NCBI RefSeq assembly: GCF_006717075.1
Contig: NZ_VFQC01000001.1
Coordinates: forward strand, 2,465,501-2,529,500
Source of the DNA: Haloactinospora alba
GTDB taxonomy: Bacteria > Actinomycetota > Actinomycetes > Streptosporangiales > Streptosporangiaceae
Reading direction: 5' to 3'
DNA length: 64,000 bases
Part shown: positions 25,198 through 34,135 of the stretch, one piece after another
Layout: the number at the start of each line of letters is the position of its first letter
Position numbering within the stretch: the first letter of the stretch is position 1
The notes under the pieces: model-generated
Told to the model about the DNA's origin: nothing
What the model saw: the letters and a program-made list of their open reading frames with translations, nothing else
Databases searched by the model: none
Program-made: the position numbers and the translations under genes

Positions 25198-26409
25198 ATG
25201 ACTTCCCCGAACAAGGGCGGGATGCCCGCGTGGTTACCGCGGGCCATGATCCTGGCGGTGGGTATCGTCCTCGCCGTCGGTGTGGCCGGCTGGTTGTTCC
25301 TGCAGCTTCAGGGGCTCCTGGTCCTCCTGCTGATCTCGCTGTTCCTCGCGCTCGCCCTGGAACCGGCGGTGAACTGGCTGAACCAGCACCGGTGGCCACG
25401 AGGGCTGGCGACCGGTGCGGTGATGCTCGTGGCCTTCGGCATCATCTTCTCGTTCTTCACCGTCCTGGGCGCGATGCTGATCGGCCAGATACTGGACTTC
25501 GCCGACACGCTGCCCGCGATGACCCGAGAGCTGCTGGCGTGGGTCAACGACACGTTCAACACCGACTTCGCCCCGGACACCCTGTTGCGGGAGGTCGCGG
25601 ACGCCAGCGGGCGGCTCGACGAGTACGCGTCCAGCCTGGCCGGGAACGCGTGGGGGGCCGGCACCCAGCTCCTCGTCCTGCTGTTCAACGGGCTCACCAT
25701 CGCGCTGTTCACCTTCTACCTCACCGCGGACGGCCCGCGATTCCGGCGCGCGCTGTGCTCGGTGCTTCCGCCGCGCAGCCAGCGGGAGGTGCTGCGCGCC
25801 TGGGAGATCGCGATCAGCAAGACCGGCGGCTACATCTACTCGCGGGCGCTGCTGGCGCTGATCTCCATGGCAGCGCACTATGTCGCCCTGCTGGTCCTCG
25901 ACGTCCACTACGCGTTCGCGCTGGCGCTGTGGGTGGGGGTGCTGTCGCAGTTCATCCCCACGGTCGGCACGTACATCGGCGGGGCGGTACCGGTCCTGGT
26001 CGCGCTGCTCCAGGGGCCGTGGCCGGCACTGTGGATGCTGGTCTTCATCACCCTCTACCAGCAGCTGGAGAACTATCTCCTGCAGCCACGTATCACCGCC
26101 AGGACCCTGGACATGCACCCGGCGGTAGCTTTCGGGACGGTTCTCGCCGGAGCCGCGGTCCTCGGAGCGCCGGGGGCGCTGCTGGCGCTTCCCGCGGGGG
26201 CGAGCCTGCAGGCTTTCGTGGGCCTGTACATCAAGCGCTACGCGGTCGCCGAGCACCCGTTGCTCACCACTTCCGGTGAGGAGGACAGCGGTACGGACAG
26301 GTCCGGGAGGAAGGCGGGCACCGCCGGCACCGCCGCGGCGAAGGAACCCCCCGACGAGGACTCCGGAACCTCCCCTCCCCGGCGGGGCGACGGGCCGGAG
26401 AGGGAGTGA
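25198..26409 (+). CDS. AI-2E family transporter (permease)
   Basis: 403 residues with about seven to eight membrane segments: 15-35, 40-60, 66-95, then, after a soluble loop at ~100-155, 160-180, 215-240, 240-275, 280-300 and 310-335. Family motifs include SQFIPTVGTYIGGAVPVLVA-type residues and QQLENYLLQPRI. Members export autoinducer-2 or small solutes, or act as Na+/H+ antiporters; the substrate cannot be predicted. The C-terminal ~65 residues are a polar, disordered tail. No ribosome-binding site is strong. Confidence 0.88.
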   Translation: MTSPNKGGMPAWLPRAMILAVGIVLAVGVAGWLFLQLQGLLVLLLISLFLALALEPAVNWLNQHRWPRGLATGAVMLVAFGIIFSFFTVLGAMLIGQILDFADTLPAMTRELLAWVNDTFNTDFAPDTLLREVADASGRLDEYASSLAGNAWGAGTQLLVLLFNGLTIALFTFYLTADGPRFRRALCSVLPPRSQREVLRAWEIAISKTGGYIYSRALLALISMAAHYVALLVLDVHYAFALALWVGVLSQFIPTVGTYIGGAVPVLVALLQGPWPALWMLVFITLYQQLENYLLQPRITARTLDMHPAVAFGTVLAGAAVLGAPGALLALPAGASLQAFVGLYIKRYAVAEHPLLTTSGEEDSGTDRSGRKAGTAGTAAAKEPPDEDSGTSPPRRGDGPERE

Positions 26410-26571
26410 GCGTCCCCGGGGATCGCCCACCCGCGTCGGACAGGCAGCACGGCACGACAGGTATACCGAAGTTTGGGGCATCGATACCGACACTTTGCCG
26501 GGGCTCCGGGAGAGACCCGGTTCCCTAACGAGGGGGTCGCATCGCATACTCACCGGGGAGGGGAGTTACGG

Positions 26572-27096
26572 ATGAAGCAGGATCTCACAGCTCTGTGCTG
26601 CGAATGCGGGGCCAGCCGCCAGGTCAGTTCCTACCGCGGTATCGGGGAGGCCCAGTCCGCCTACGGACTCGCCCGGTGCGTCGTTTGGCGGATGTGCGCC
26701 GCCTGCGGGTACCGCACCTACCACGCCTACCTGCGCAACGACGAGGACCGGGACGAGCTGGAGGACGCGCTCCGACTCGACGAGGAGCTCGCCACGGAAG
26801 CCCTCGACGAGGAGGTCGAACAGCTCCGGCTGTGCGGCGTCGACATCGGCCACGCCCCCGTTCCCGCGATCTGGGACGGGCAGTCGGTGGGAATGGTCAC
26901 CCAGCGGTTGACCGACCACTCCTACGCCATCGTGCTCGATCCGCACTCCTCCGTGGCGGCACGGCTCAAACTCGTCGACATGCTGTGGAACGAGCTCACC
27001 ATCGGTGACCATGAGGACCGCTGGTACATACAACCCTCCGACGACGAGACACCGGGCTATGCCGTACGGCTCTTCGGCTACCGGCTGCGTCGTTGA
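26572..27096 (+). CDS. conserved hypothetical with N-terminal zinc ribbon
   Basis: 174 residues. The ATG at 26572 is preceded by GGGAGGGGAG and chosen over the longer frame. An N-terminal zinc-ribbon candidate is CCECGAS...RMCAACGYR. An acidic helical stretch lies at ~55-85, and the C-terminal half is an alpha/beta region (DHEDRWYIQPSDDETPG). I recognise no family. It converges on the helicase gene with 24 bases between stops. Confidence 0.65.
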   Translation: MKQDLTALCCECGASRQVSSYRGIGEAQSAYGLARCVVWRMCAACGYRTYHAYLRNDEDRDELEDALRLDEELATEALDEEVEQLRLCGVDIGHAPVPAIWDGQSVGMVTQRLTDHSYAIVLDPHSSVAARLKLVDMLWNELTIGDHEDRWYIQPSDDETPGYAVRLFGYRLRR

Positions 27097-27120
27097 CCGC
27101 GAGCCGGCCCGCGCGTCGGA

Positions 27121-29169
27121 CTACCCGACAGCCGTCCGCTCGGCGAGGCGGCGCAGTGCTCCCCGCGGAACCTCCGGGTCGGTTGTCGCCCAGTACGGCG
27201 GCAGGGAGGAGCGCAGGAACCCGGAATAGCGGGCGGTGGCCAACCGCGGGTCCAGGACGGCGACCACTCCCCGATCCTCGGCCGACCGCAGCAGTCTGCC
27301 GGTGCCCTGGGCCAGCAACAGTGCCGCGTGGGTCGCCGCCACCGCCATGAACCCGTTGCCGCCGCTGGCCGCCACGGCCCGCTGGCGGGCCGAGGCGAGC
27401 GGGTCGTCGGGGCGCGGGAAGGGGATACGGTCCACGATCACCAACTGCAACGACGGCCCGGGAACGTCGACCCCCTGCCACAGGGACAGCGTCCCGAACA
27501 GGCAGGATTGCTCGTCCTCCGCGAACTTCTCGACCAGCTGACCGGTGGAGTCCTCTCCCTGACACAGGACCGGCACGGACAACCGCTCCCGCAGCTCCTC
27601 CGCGGCCTGGTTCGCGCCGCGCGTGGAGGAGAACAACCCGAGGGTGCGCCCGCCGGCCGCCTCGATCAGCTCGGCGATCTCGGTCACGTATCCCGGGTCG
27701 AGTCCGTCCCGTCCGGGTTGCGGCAGGTGTTTGGCCACGTAGAGGATCCCGCTGCGGGCGTGGTCGAACGGCGAGCCGACGTCCAGCCCTCGCCAACGGT
27801 GCCCGCCGGAGCCGCCCGTGTCCTCACCGGAACCACCGGTATCGCCCTCACCCTCGCCGCTCGCCGGGGCGGCTTCCTGCCGCCCCTCCTGGTCGAGCCC
27901 CCACTGTGCCGCCAACGGAGCGAACGACCCGCCGAGGGCCAGCGTGGCCGAGGTCAGTACGGTGGTGCGTTCGTCGAACAGTTTCTCCCGCAGTAGTCCA
28001 CCCACGCGCAACGGCGCCACGTGCAGGGCCGGGGCGCGCTTCGGCCCCTTGTCGAGCCACACGACGTCGGTGCGCTCCGGCAGCGGCGGCTCCACGGAGG
28101 AGAGGATCCGCGCGGCGGCGTCGTGCACCTCCTCGAGCGCCGACAGGGCGAGTCTGCGCTCCTGGGCGGTGTCCGCCTCGTACTCGCTCGCCGGGCCGAT
28201 GTCGGTGATGCAGCCGTGCGCGGTGTCCCGGACGCGGCTCACCGCCCCGGCGAGCCCCTCGGTGATATGGTCGAGCCTTCCCGCGTCGACCTCGCCGAAC
28301 ATCAGTGCCAGCCCCTCGCCGGCCTCGGTGAGCCGCTCCACGGCTTCGGCGTCGCACAACCGCGCTGCCCGTTTGGCGGCGGCGTTCACCGCGCGTTCCC
28401 CCAATACCCCCGTGGCCACCGAGGTCACCCGGTCCACCAGCTCGTGCGCCTCGTCGATCATCAGGACCTGGTGGTCGGGCAGGAGCTGGTATCCCTGCAT
28501 CGCAGCGATGGCGAGTATCGCGTGGTTGGTGACGACGATGTCGGCGCCGGAGGCGTCAGCGCGCGCTTGTTCGGCGAAGCACTCCTGGCCGAACGGGCAC
28601 GTGTTCGCGCCCACGCACTCGGCCGAGGAGACGGACACCTGTCGCCACGCCAGGTCGCTGACGCCCGGCACGATCTCGTCCCGGTCACCGGTGACGGTCT
28701 CCTCCGCCCACTCGCGCAGCCGCTTGACCTGCCGCCCCAGGGAGGAGAGCTGTTGCGCGTCGAACAGTTCCGCACCGTCGGGGTCAGCCTCACCGGCCGT
28801 CTGCAGCCGGCTGCGGCACAGGTAGTTCCCGCGGCCCTTGAGGATGGCGAACGTGGGTTCGCGGTCCAGCAACGGCGTCAACGCCGCGGCGACCCTGGGC
28901 AGGTCGCGTTCGACGAGTTGGCGCTGCAGCGCGATGGTAGCGGTCGAGACCACCACGGTGGTCTCCTGCGCCATCGCGAAACGGATCGCGGGAACCAGGT
29001 AGGCCAGGGATTTCCCCGTTCCGGTCCCCGCCTGCACCACGAGGTGCTCCTCTTCCGAGATCGCGGTGTCCACCGCGTCCGCCATGGCCACCTGGCCGTC
29101 TCGGCGCGTTCCGCCCACAGCGCGCACGGCGGTGTCCAGCATCGTGTCGACGTCGGGAAGTTCAGCCAC
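27121..29169 (-). CDS. DinG/XPD-type superfamily 2 ATP-dependent DNA helicase
   Basis: 682 residues. Walker A is AGTGTGKS (47-54). An Fe-S cluster set is suggested by Cys in GNYLCRS and in SAECVGANTCPFGQECF. Walker B is MIDEAHE. Motif V-VI residues are in GTLSLWQGVDVPGPSL and QGTGRLLRS. Relatives unwind forked or D-loop DNA with 5'-3' polarity. An unusual Gly/Ser/Glu-rich insert (about residues 436-462; GEGEGDTGGSGEDTGG) interrupts the second helicase domain. The start is a GTG without a visible ribosome-binding site, so a downstream start is possible. Confidence 0.9.
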   Translation of the reverse strand: MAELPDVDTMLDTAVRAVGGTRRDGQVAMADAVDTAISEEEHLVVQAGTGTGKSLAYLVPAIRFAMAQETTVVVSTATIALQRQLVERDLPRVAAALTPLLDREPTFAILKGRGNYLCRSRLQTAGEADPDGAELFDAQQLSSLGRQVKRLREWAEETVTGDRDEIVPGVSDLAWRQVSVSSAECVGANTCPFGQECFAEQARADASGADIVVTNHAILAIAAMQGYQLLPDHQVLMIDEAHELVDRVTSVATGVLGERAVNAAAKRAARLCDAEAVERLTEAGEGLALMFGEVDAGRLDHITEGLAGAVSRVRDTAHGCITDIGPASEYEADTAQERRLALSALEEVHDAAARILSSVEPPLPERTDVVWLDKGPKRAPALHVAPLRVGGLLREKLFDERTTVLTSATLALGGSFAPLAAQWGLDQEGRQEAAPASGEGEGDTGGSGEDTGGSGGHRWRGLDVGSPFDHARSGILYVAKHLPQPGRDGLDPGYVTEIAELIEAAGGRTLGLFSSTRGANQAAEELRERLSVPVLCQGEDSTGQLVEKFAEDEQSCLFGTLSLWQGVDVPGPSLQLVIVDRIPFPRPDDPLASARQRAVAASGGNGFMAVAATHAALLLAQGTGRLLRSAEDRGVVAVLDPRLATARYSGFLRSSLPPYWATTDPEVPRGALRRLAERTAVG

Positions 29170-29236
29170 ACACGCGACGTTACCGTGCCACGGCCGACTC
29201 CGCGCCGGCGTCCCCGAACCGTCCCGGTCCGACGGG

Positions 29237-30028
29237 TCACTGCCGCTGTTCGGTGATGCTCAGCCCGTCGTGCAGGAAGCAGAAGTGGTCCCGCACGTCC
29301 TGCCCGTCCTTCAACGGGTCCGAGTAGCACCACGCGACGTCGGCGAGCTCGTCGTGTCCGACGCGCAGGTTCCAGTACGAAGCGGGACCCTTGTACGGGC
29401 AGTACCGTTTCGTGCGGCTGGGTTCCAGGAACTCCCGCCGAACGTCGCCGGGAGGCAGGTAGTAGCGGTTGGGCAGCCCCGTCTCGGAGAGCACCATCGG
29501 GTTCGCGCTCAGCGCGATCACCTCGTCCCCGTAGGCGACGCGCACCAGGGTGGTCGACGGCCGGGCGTCGACACGGTGGAACGGGTCCCGCAGGTGCCCG
29601 TGCACCCGTTCCCCCTCGTCGAACCACGCGTCGGCGGCTCCCCAGTACAGGGAACGCAGGCCACGCAGCCACGCGGCTTCGGGGGTCGGGGACGGGTAGG
29701 CCCAGACCGCGTTCCGGACGGAACGCCCGCCGGACGTCATGTGCCAGTAGACGGCGTCCCCCTTGTACGGGCAGTGCGTGGTGTGCTCGCTGGCGGTGAG
29801 GACGGACGGGTCGATGTCCCCCTCGGGGACGTACAGCACCGGCAGCAGACCGGTCTCGTGCAGCAGCACGCCGTTGCGGGAGTCGAGCACGGTACGCCCG
29901 CCCAACTCCGCTCGTACCCGGCGCGGGAAGGTGTTCGCGTAGAGCGCCCGGCCGGGTGAGGTGATCGTGTAGTTGGCGGTGCCGGGACTGTCGTCGGCCA
30001 GCGGCCCGCCACCGAGCGTCAGAGACAT
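29237..30028 (-). CDS. tandem DUF427 domain protein
   Basis: 263 residues. The ATG at 30028 follows GAAGGAAG; an ATG 19 codons upstream is unsupported. The DUF427 fold appears twice: the first repeat has HTTHCPYKGDAVYWHM and the second has KRYCPYKGPASYWNLRVG. Each is followed by a W-Y-S/P segment (VWAYPSPTPEA, AWCYSDPLKDG). The domain is common in actinomycetes, and its biochemistry is unresolved. The gene lies between the helicase and the tRNA-Ala genes. Duplication within one chain is a recognised form of the family. Confidence 0.85.
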   Translation of the reverse strand: MSLTLGGGPLADDSPGTANYTITSPGRALYANTFPRRVRAELGGRTVLDSRNGVLLHETGLLPVLYVPEGDIDPSVLTASEHTTHCPYKGDAVYWHMTSGGRSVRNAVWAYPSPTPEAAWLRGLRSLYWGAADAWFDEGERVHGHLRDPFHRVDARPSTTLVRVAYGDEVIALSANPMVLSETGLPNRYYLPPGDVRREFLEPSRTKRYCPYKGPASYWNLRVGHDELADVAWCYSDPLKDGQDVRDHFCFLHDGLSITEQRQ

Positions 30029-30173
30029 GGAGCTTCCTTCGGGACGGCGAAAAACCACGGTCGGCGGTGTTATGCCCTGGTACACGCGTTCTCACCGTCG
30101 CGCGACGGGACAGGAAACGGCTCGGCCCCGGAACAGCCCTCCCGTGGCCCGTACGCGCACGGTGGGTCCAACG

Positions 30174-30206
30174 AAAAAAGGGGAACAGCCTGCCGACTGT
30201 TCCCCT
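30174..30206 (-). terminator. Rho-independent terminator of the tRNA-Ala pair
   Basis: On the minus strand AGGGGAACAG pairs with CTGTTCCCCT around an eight-base loop and is followed by TTTTTT. It begins seven bases after the 3' end of the nearer tRNA. It is one of only two U-tract terminators seen in this window. Confidence 0.9.
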
Positions 30207-30212
30207 CACGGG

Positions 30213-30285
30213 TGGAGCTATGGGGATTCGAACCCCAGACCTCCTCCATGCCATGGAGGCGCGCTACCAACTGCGCCATAGCCCC
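30213..30285 (-). tRNA. tRNA-Ala (anticodon GGC), copy 1
   Basis: 73 nt cloverleaf. The acceptor is GGGGCTA/TAGCTCC with discriminator A, the D arm GCGC-AGTTGGTA-GCGC, the anticodon arm CCTCC-ATGGCAT-GGAGG giving GGC, and the T arm TGGGG-TTCGAAT-CCCCA. The CCA end is not encoded. It reads GCC and GCU. The sequence is identical to copy 2, 129 bases upstream in transcription order, and a U-tract terminator follows, so the two are probably one transcript. Confidence 0.97.
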
Positions 30286-30414
30286 TGGATACCGGTCTCA
30301 TCCTACCCTATTCCCAGGACTCTGCGAACCGGCCTCCGGATGCCCCCTCTGGAACCACCACCGACCGCCGATCGCAGCTCGGGATGTCCGCTCCGACCGC
30401 GAGCGAACGCCCTG

Positions 30415-30487
30415 TGGAGCTATGGGGATTCGAACCCCAGACCTCCTCCATGCCATGGAGGCGCGCTACCAACTGCGCCATAGCCCC
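30415..30487 (-). tRNA. tRNA-Ala (anticodon GGC), copy 2
   Basis: 73 nt, identical to copy 1 over the full gene including the G-U pair in the acceptor stem. The flanks differ, so the duplication covers the tRNA only or is old. CCA is not encoded. It follows the histidine phosphatase gene by 86 bases on the same strand. Confidence 0.97.
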
Positions 30488-30573
30488 GTGTCGGCGGGAC
30501 GACTGCTCCCCGCCAACACTCAGTACAATAACGGAGCACACCGGATTCGTCGAACCAGCCGCCGCAAGCCGAG

Positions 30574-31200
30574 CTACCGGTCGTCTCCCAGAACCCGTTC
30601 CTCGGGCAGGCTGGCGGCGTTGTGCTCCAGCAGCCGCCAGCCTCCCGAGTGCAACGGCCCGAGCAGGGACCAGCAGCAGTTGCCCAACGGCCCGAGGACC
30701 TCGCGCTGCTCCGGCGCCAGTCCCAACAGCCGGTTGATGGCGGCCCGCAGGGACGCACCGTGGCTGACAACGGCCAGCAGCCCGCCGTCCGGAACCGTCT
30801 CCAGTCCGCGTTCGATCGCGTCGCGCATACGCTCGCCGACCGTTTCCAGGTCCTCGCCCCCGGGGATGGCCATCCGCGTGTACTCCTCCGGCCAGGAGGC
30901 GCGGATCTCCGACATCGTCAGCCCTTCCCACGGGCCGCCGTTGCGTTCCCGCAGCCTCTTGTCACGTTCGACCGGTGTCCCCAGCTGCTCGGCGAGCCTC
31001 TCCGCCGTGTCCGCCGCGCGCCGCAGGTCCGAGGAGATGATCGCGTCCGGCCTGAGGCGCGCGAGCAGCCGTGCCGCGTGCGCGGCCTGCGCCTGCCCTC
31101 GCCCGTCCAACGGGATGTCGGTCTGGCCCTGGAAACGCTTCTCCGCGTTCCAGCTCGTCTGACCGTGCCGCCAGCAGATGATGCGCCGGGTCTCGGACAC
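30574..31200 (-). CDS. histidine phosphatase (phosphoglycerate mutase-like) family protein
   Basis: 208 residues from the GTG at 31200, which has GAGGGAGG upstream. The frame extends 50 codons further without support. The catalytic core starts with the phosphohistidine motif RHGQTSWN. Other residues are the second Arg (ISSDLRRAADTAE) and the second His (VVSHGASLRA). It dephosphorylates small molecules or proteins; the substrate is unknown. Genes of this type commonly follow rsfS in actinomycetes, as here. Confidence 0.93.
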   Translation of the reverse strand: MSETRRIICWRHGQTSWNAEKRFQGQTDIPLDGRGQAQAAHAARLLARLRPDAIISSDLRRAADTAERLAEQLGTPVERDKRLRERNGGPWEGLTMSEIRASWPEEYTRMAIPGGEDLETVGERMRDAIERGLETVPDGGLLAVVSHGASLRAAINRLLGLAPEQREVLGPLGNCCWSLLGPLHSGGWRLLEHNAASLPEERVLGDDR

Positions 31201-31268
31201 AGGGGGCCTCCCTCGGGTGCGGACGAATGAAGAGTGACCGGGTAACTGCCGAAAGCGGGAGGCGCCCG

Positions 31269-31673
31269 TTACGCGTCCTCGGTGTCGGTATCCGTACGCG
31301 GCCGCCCCTCGGAACCCTCGGGCAGGGGGATGGTGGGGCAATCCTTCCACAGCCGTTCCAGGCCGTAGCGGCCGCGTTCCTCCTCATGCTGGATGTGTAC
31401 GACGATCTCGGCGTAGTCCAGCAGTATCCAGCGGCCGTCGCGTTCGCCCTCGCGGCGCACTGGTTTGGCGTCCGTCCGGCGTCGCAGGCGGTCCTCGATC
31501 TCGTCGACGACGGAGCGCACCTGGCGGTCGTTGGGGGCAGAGCACAGCAAGAACGCGTCAGTGATGACCAGCTGGTCACTGACGTCGTAAGCGACGATCT
31601 CCTGCGCGAGTTTCTCGGCCGCGGCCTCAGCGGCGATATGCACCAGCTCGACGGCCCTGTCCGTGGCGGTCAC
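31269..31673 (-). CDS. rsfS: ribosomal silencing factor RsfS (Iojap family)
   Basis: 134 residues from a GTG at 31673. The GGGAGG site is about 14 bases away, so the start is not certain. Family motifs are EKLAQEIVAYDVSDQLVITDAFLLCSA-type residues (the segment around VYDVSDQLVITD) and WILLDYAEIVVHI. It binds ribosomal protein uL14 and stops 30S/50S joining when nutrients are low. It lies 26 bases after nadD, as is usual. The C-terminus extends ~20 polar residues beyond the core. Confidence 0.95.
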   Translation of the reverse strand: MTATDRAVELVHIAAEAAAEKLAQEIVAYDVSDQLVITDAFLLCSAPNDRQVRSVVDEIEDRLRRRTDAKPVRREGERDGRWILLDYAEIVVHIQHEEERGRYGLERLWKDCPTIPLPEGSEGRPRTDTDTEDA

Positions 31674-31699
31674 GATGTAGCAGCAGCCTCCCTGGGACA

Positions 31700-32353
31700 C
31701 TACCTCGCGTTCTGCGCGTCGAGGTAGAGTCCGGTCTTGTTGACGTAGCGGACGATACCATCGGGAACCAGGTACCAGATGGGTTCGCCCTTCCGGACGC
31801 GTTCCCGGCACTCGGTCGAGGATATGGCCAACGCGGGGATCTCCACGAGGCTGACCTTGCCGTTCGGCAGGTCCGTGTCGCTGAGCCGGTGTCCGGGACG
31901 GTTACAGCCTACGAAATGTGCGAGCTCGAACAGTTCGTCAACGTTTTGCCAGCTCAGAATGGAACCCAGCGCGTCGGCGCCGGTGATGAAGAACAGGTCC
32001 ACGTCCGCGCCGTACATCCGGCGCATTTCGCGCAGGGTGTCGATGGTGTAGGTGGGCCCGTCGCGGTCGACCTCGATCCGGCTCACCCTGAACTGCGGGT
32101 TCTCCGCTGTCGCGATCACCGTCATCAGGTAACGGTCCTCTGCCGCGGCCACCTTCGAGAGATCCTTCTGGTACGGCTGACCGGTGGGGACGAAGACGAC
32201 CTCGTCCAGCCGGTACAAGTGCGCGACCTCACTCGCCGCTACGAGGTGCCCGTGATGGATCGGGTCGAACGTCCCGCCCATGATCCCCACCCGGCGCGGA
32301 CCCGACTGCCGTACTGGAGCCCCACCCGGAGTGTTCGCTGCGTCGTTCGCCAC
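31700..32353 (-). CDS. nadD: nicotinate-nucleotide adenylyltransferase
   Basis: 217 residues from the GTG at 32353 with GGAG nearby; the frame is open 200 codons further, into the M48 gene's antisense. Motifs are [15 protein letters not shown] (nucleotidyl-transferase HxGH) and [10 protein letters not shown] (ISSTxxR). It converts nicotinate mononucleotide and ATP to deamido-NAD, a step in NAD synthesis. It is upstream of rsfS in one operon. In many actinomycetes proA precedes it directly; here about 4 kb of other genes intervene. Confidence 0.96.
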   Translation of the reverse strand: MANDAANTPGGAPVRQSGPRRVGIMGGTFDPIHHGHLVAASEVAHLYRLDEVVFVPTGQPYQKDLSKVAAAEDRYLMTVIATAENPQFRVSRIEVDRDGPTYTIDTLREMRRMYGADVDLFFITGADALGSILSWQNVDELFELAHFVGCNRPGHRLSDTDLPNGKVSLVEIPALAISSTECRERVRKGEPIWYLVPDGIVRYVNKTGLYLDAQNAR

Positions 32354-32524
32354 CGTCGCGCTCCGTTTCGTTCCGGATATCCGGATTCCTTGACCGGTGC
32401 CGAGGCTAGTGCACCACCACACGCGTCTCTTCCAGCACCTACCCGACACGCGCGCGGAAATCGCGTCATATCTTGAATCCGGAAACCATGGCGTGCGGCT
32501 GTCCACGAGGCATAACATGCGAGC

Positions 32525-33598
32525 ATGTCCACCAACACTCCAGACCGCACCCGGGTACGACTCTCCGACATCAGCTCCCGCGCCTACGAGCATCCGGCCG
32601 ACCGGGGGGCACTGGTGGCCCTGCGCTCCCTGCGCGGGTTCGACGAGGTGTTCAAGCGACTCTCCGGCCTGTTCAACGAGCGCGCCCTGCGCCTGCTCTT
32701 CCTCGCCGGAGCGGTACGGGTCAGCGAACGCCAGTTCTCCGACGTCCACGACTACGTCCGGGACGCCGCCTACGTCCTCGACCTGGACGAGGTGCCCGAG
32801 CTCTACATCCAGCAGGACCCCAAACCCAACGCCATGGCCATCGGCAGCCAGAAACCGTTCATGGTCATGACCACGGGTCTGTTCGACCTGCTCGACGCCG
32901 AGGAGCAGCGGTTCGTCGTCGGCCACGAGGTCGGCCACATCCTCTCCGGGCACGCCGTCTACCGGACCATGCTGCTCGCGCTCATCCGTCTGGCCTCACG
33001 CGTCGCCTGGATCCCGCTGGGGTATATCGGGCTCCGGGCGATCGTCACCGCTCTGGAGGAGTGGCACCGCAAGTCCGAGCTCTCCTGCGACCGTGCGGGG
33101 CTGCTCGCCGCGCAGAACCCGGAGTCCGCCAAACGCGCCCTCATGAAGATGGCGGGCGGCTCGCGCCTGGCGGAGATGAACCCGGACGCCTTCCTGGAGC
33201 AGGCAGCGGAGTACGACCGCGGAGGCGACGCCCGGGACAGTGTCATCAAGCTGCTCAGCCTGATGGGTCAGACGCACCCGTTCGCCGTCATCCGGATGGC
33301 CGAACTCGACCGCTGGATCTCCGACGGTTCCTACGAACAGGTGCTCCAGGGCAACTACCCGCGCCGCGACACCGACCGGGACGCTTCCATCGGTGAGGAG
33401 GCCCGCAACGCCGCCAACTCCTACAAGGAGTCCTGGAACCGTTCCGAGGACCCGCTGCTGGGCACCCTGAAGGACGTCGCGGGCAGCGCCGCCAACGCGG
33501 GCGGCAGGATCTTCGACACGGTGGCCGAACGGTGGAAGGGCTCCGGCCGCCGCGACGACAGTGACCGCGGCGGCGACGGAGACTCCTCCGCGCGCTAG
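32525..33598 (+). CDS. M48 family metallopeptidase
   Basis: 357 residues. The zinc motif is HEVGH (134-138), with a third ligand likely in [10 protein letters not shown] (Glu185), and a hydrophobic hairpin at about 148-172. This is the HtpX/Ste24-like architecture, with a membrane or membrane-associated segment and an intact active site. The C-terminal ~55 residues are polar and likely disordered. It is divergent from nadD with 171 bases between. The ATG at 32525 has a weak ribosome-binding site. No heat-shock-type promoter is evident. Confidence 0.88.
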   Translation: MSTNTPDRTRVRLSDISSRAYEHPADRGALVALRSLRGFDEVFKRLSGLFNERALRLLFLAGAVRVSERQFSDVHDYVRDAAYVLDLDEVPELYIQQDPKPNAMAIGSQKPFMVMTTGLFDLLDAEEQRFVVGHEVGHILSGHAVYRTMLLALIRLASRVAWIPLGYIGLRAIVTALEEWHRKSELSCDRAGLLAAQNPESAKRALMKMAGGSRLAEMNPDAFLEQAAEYDRGGDARDSVIKLLSLMGQTHPFAVIRMAELDRWISDGSYEQVLQGNYPRRDTDRDASIGEEARNAANSYKESWNRSEDPLLGTLKDVAGSAANAGGRIFDTVAERWKGSGRRDDSDRGGDGDSSAR

Positions 33599-33621
33599 CT
33601 CCCGTCGGGCGCCGGCCCGCT

Positions 33622-34056
33622 TCAGCGCCCGTGGGAGTCCGGACGGTGGTGGACGTACTCGAGGACGGTCCCGTCGGGGTGGCGCGCGTTGAACGCCCTC
33701 CCCGTCGGAACCTCCCGGGGACCGAACAGGATCTCGGCTCCCTCCGCTACGAGCCGCTCGTAGTAGGGGCGGATGTCGGCGACAAGCAGCGTTGCCGACG
33801 TCGTTCTGAACGGGCGCAGGTCCCGGGCGCTCCCCGCGATGACCAGGAAGGAACCGACGGCGGCCAGCCGCAGCCCCATCTCCGGGAACGGAAAGCGCAT
33901 GTCGGCCGTTGTCTCCTGCAACCGTTCGTAGTACCGGACGGTCTCCTCCAGATCGCCGGCGTCGACGAAGACCCGGACCAGCACGCGCGGTTCGGTGAGT
34001 TCCGACGAGTCGGCGGCTCGGCGCCACACGCGTTCGTTCGCTTCGTTTCTTCCCAT
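33622..34056 (-). CDS. VOC (glyoxalase/bleomycin-resistance fold) family protein
   Basis: About 144 residues with one VOC module: PRVLVRVFVDAGDLEETVRYY begins it, then MRFPFPEMGLRLAAVGSFLVIAG, and ADIRPYYERLVAEGAEILFG, ending in NARHPDGTVLEYVHHRP. The start is uncertain: ATG codons at 34065 and 34056 are in frame and neither has a clear site. VOC proteins are dioxygenases, glyoxalases or drug-binding proteins; the ligands cannot be assigned. It is divergent from a broken XRE regulator. Confidence 0.8.
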   Translation of the reverse strand: MGRNEANERVWRRAADSSELTEPRVLVRVFVDAGDLEETVRYYERLQETTADMRFPFPEMGLRLAAVGSFLVIAGSARDLRPFRTTSATLLVADIRPYYERLVAEGAEILFGPREVPTGRAFNARHPDGTVLEYVHHRPDSHGR

Positions 34057-34135
34057 GCCGGACATGCTGGTGCGCCGCGCGCGGCGCACCAGGCAGGGAA
34101 ACCTACTGTTAGTCCGCCTCATAGGATCGTGCGGC

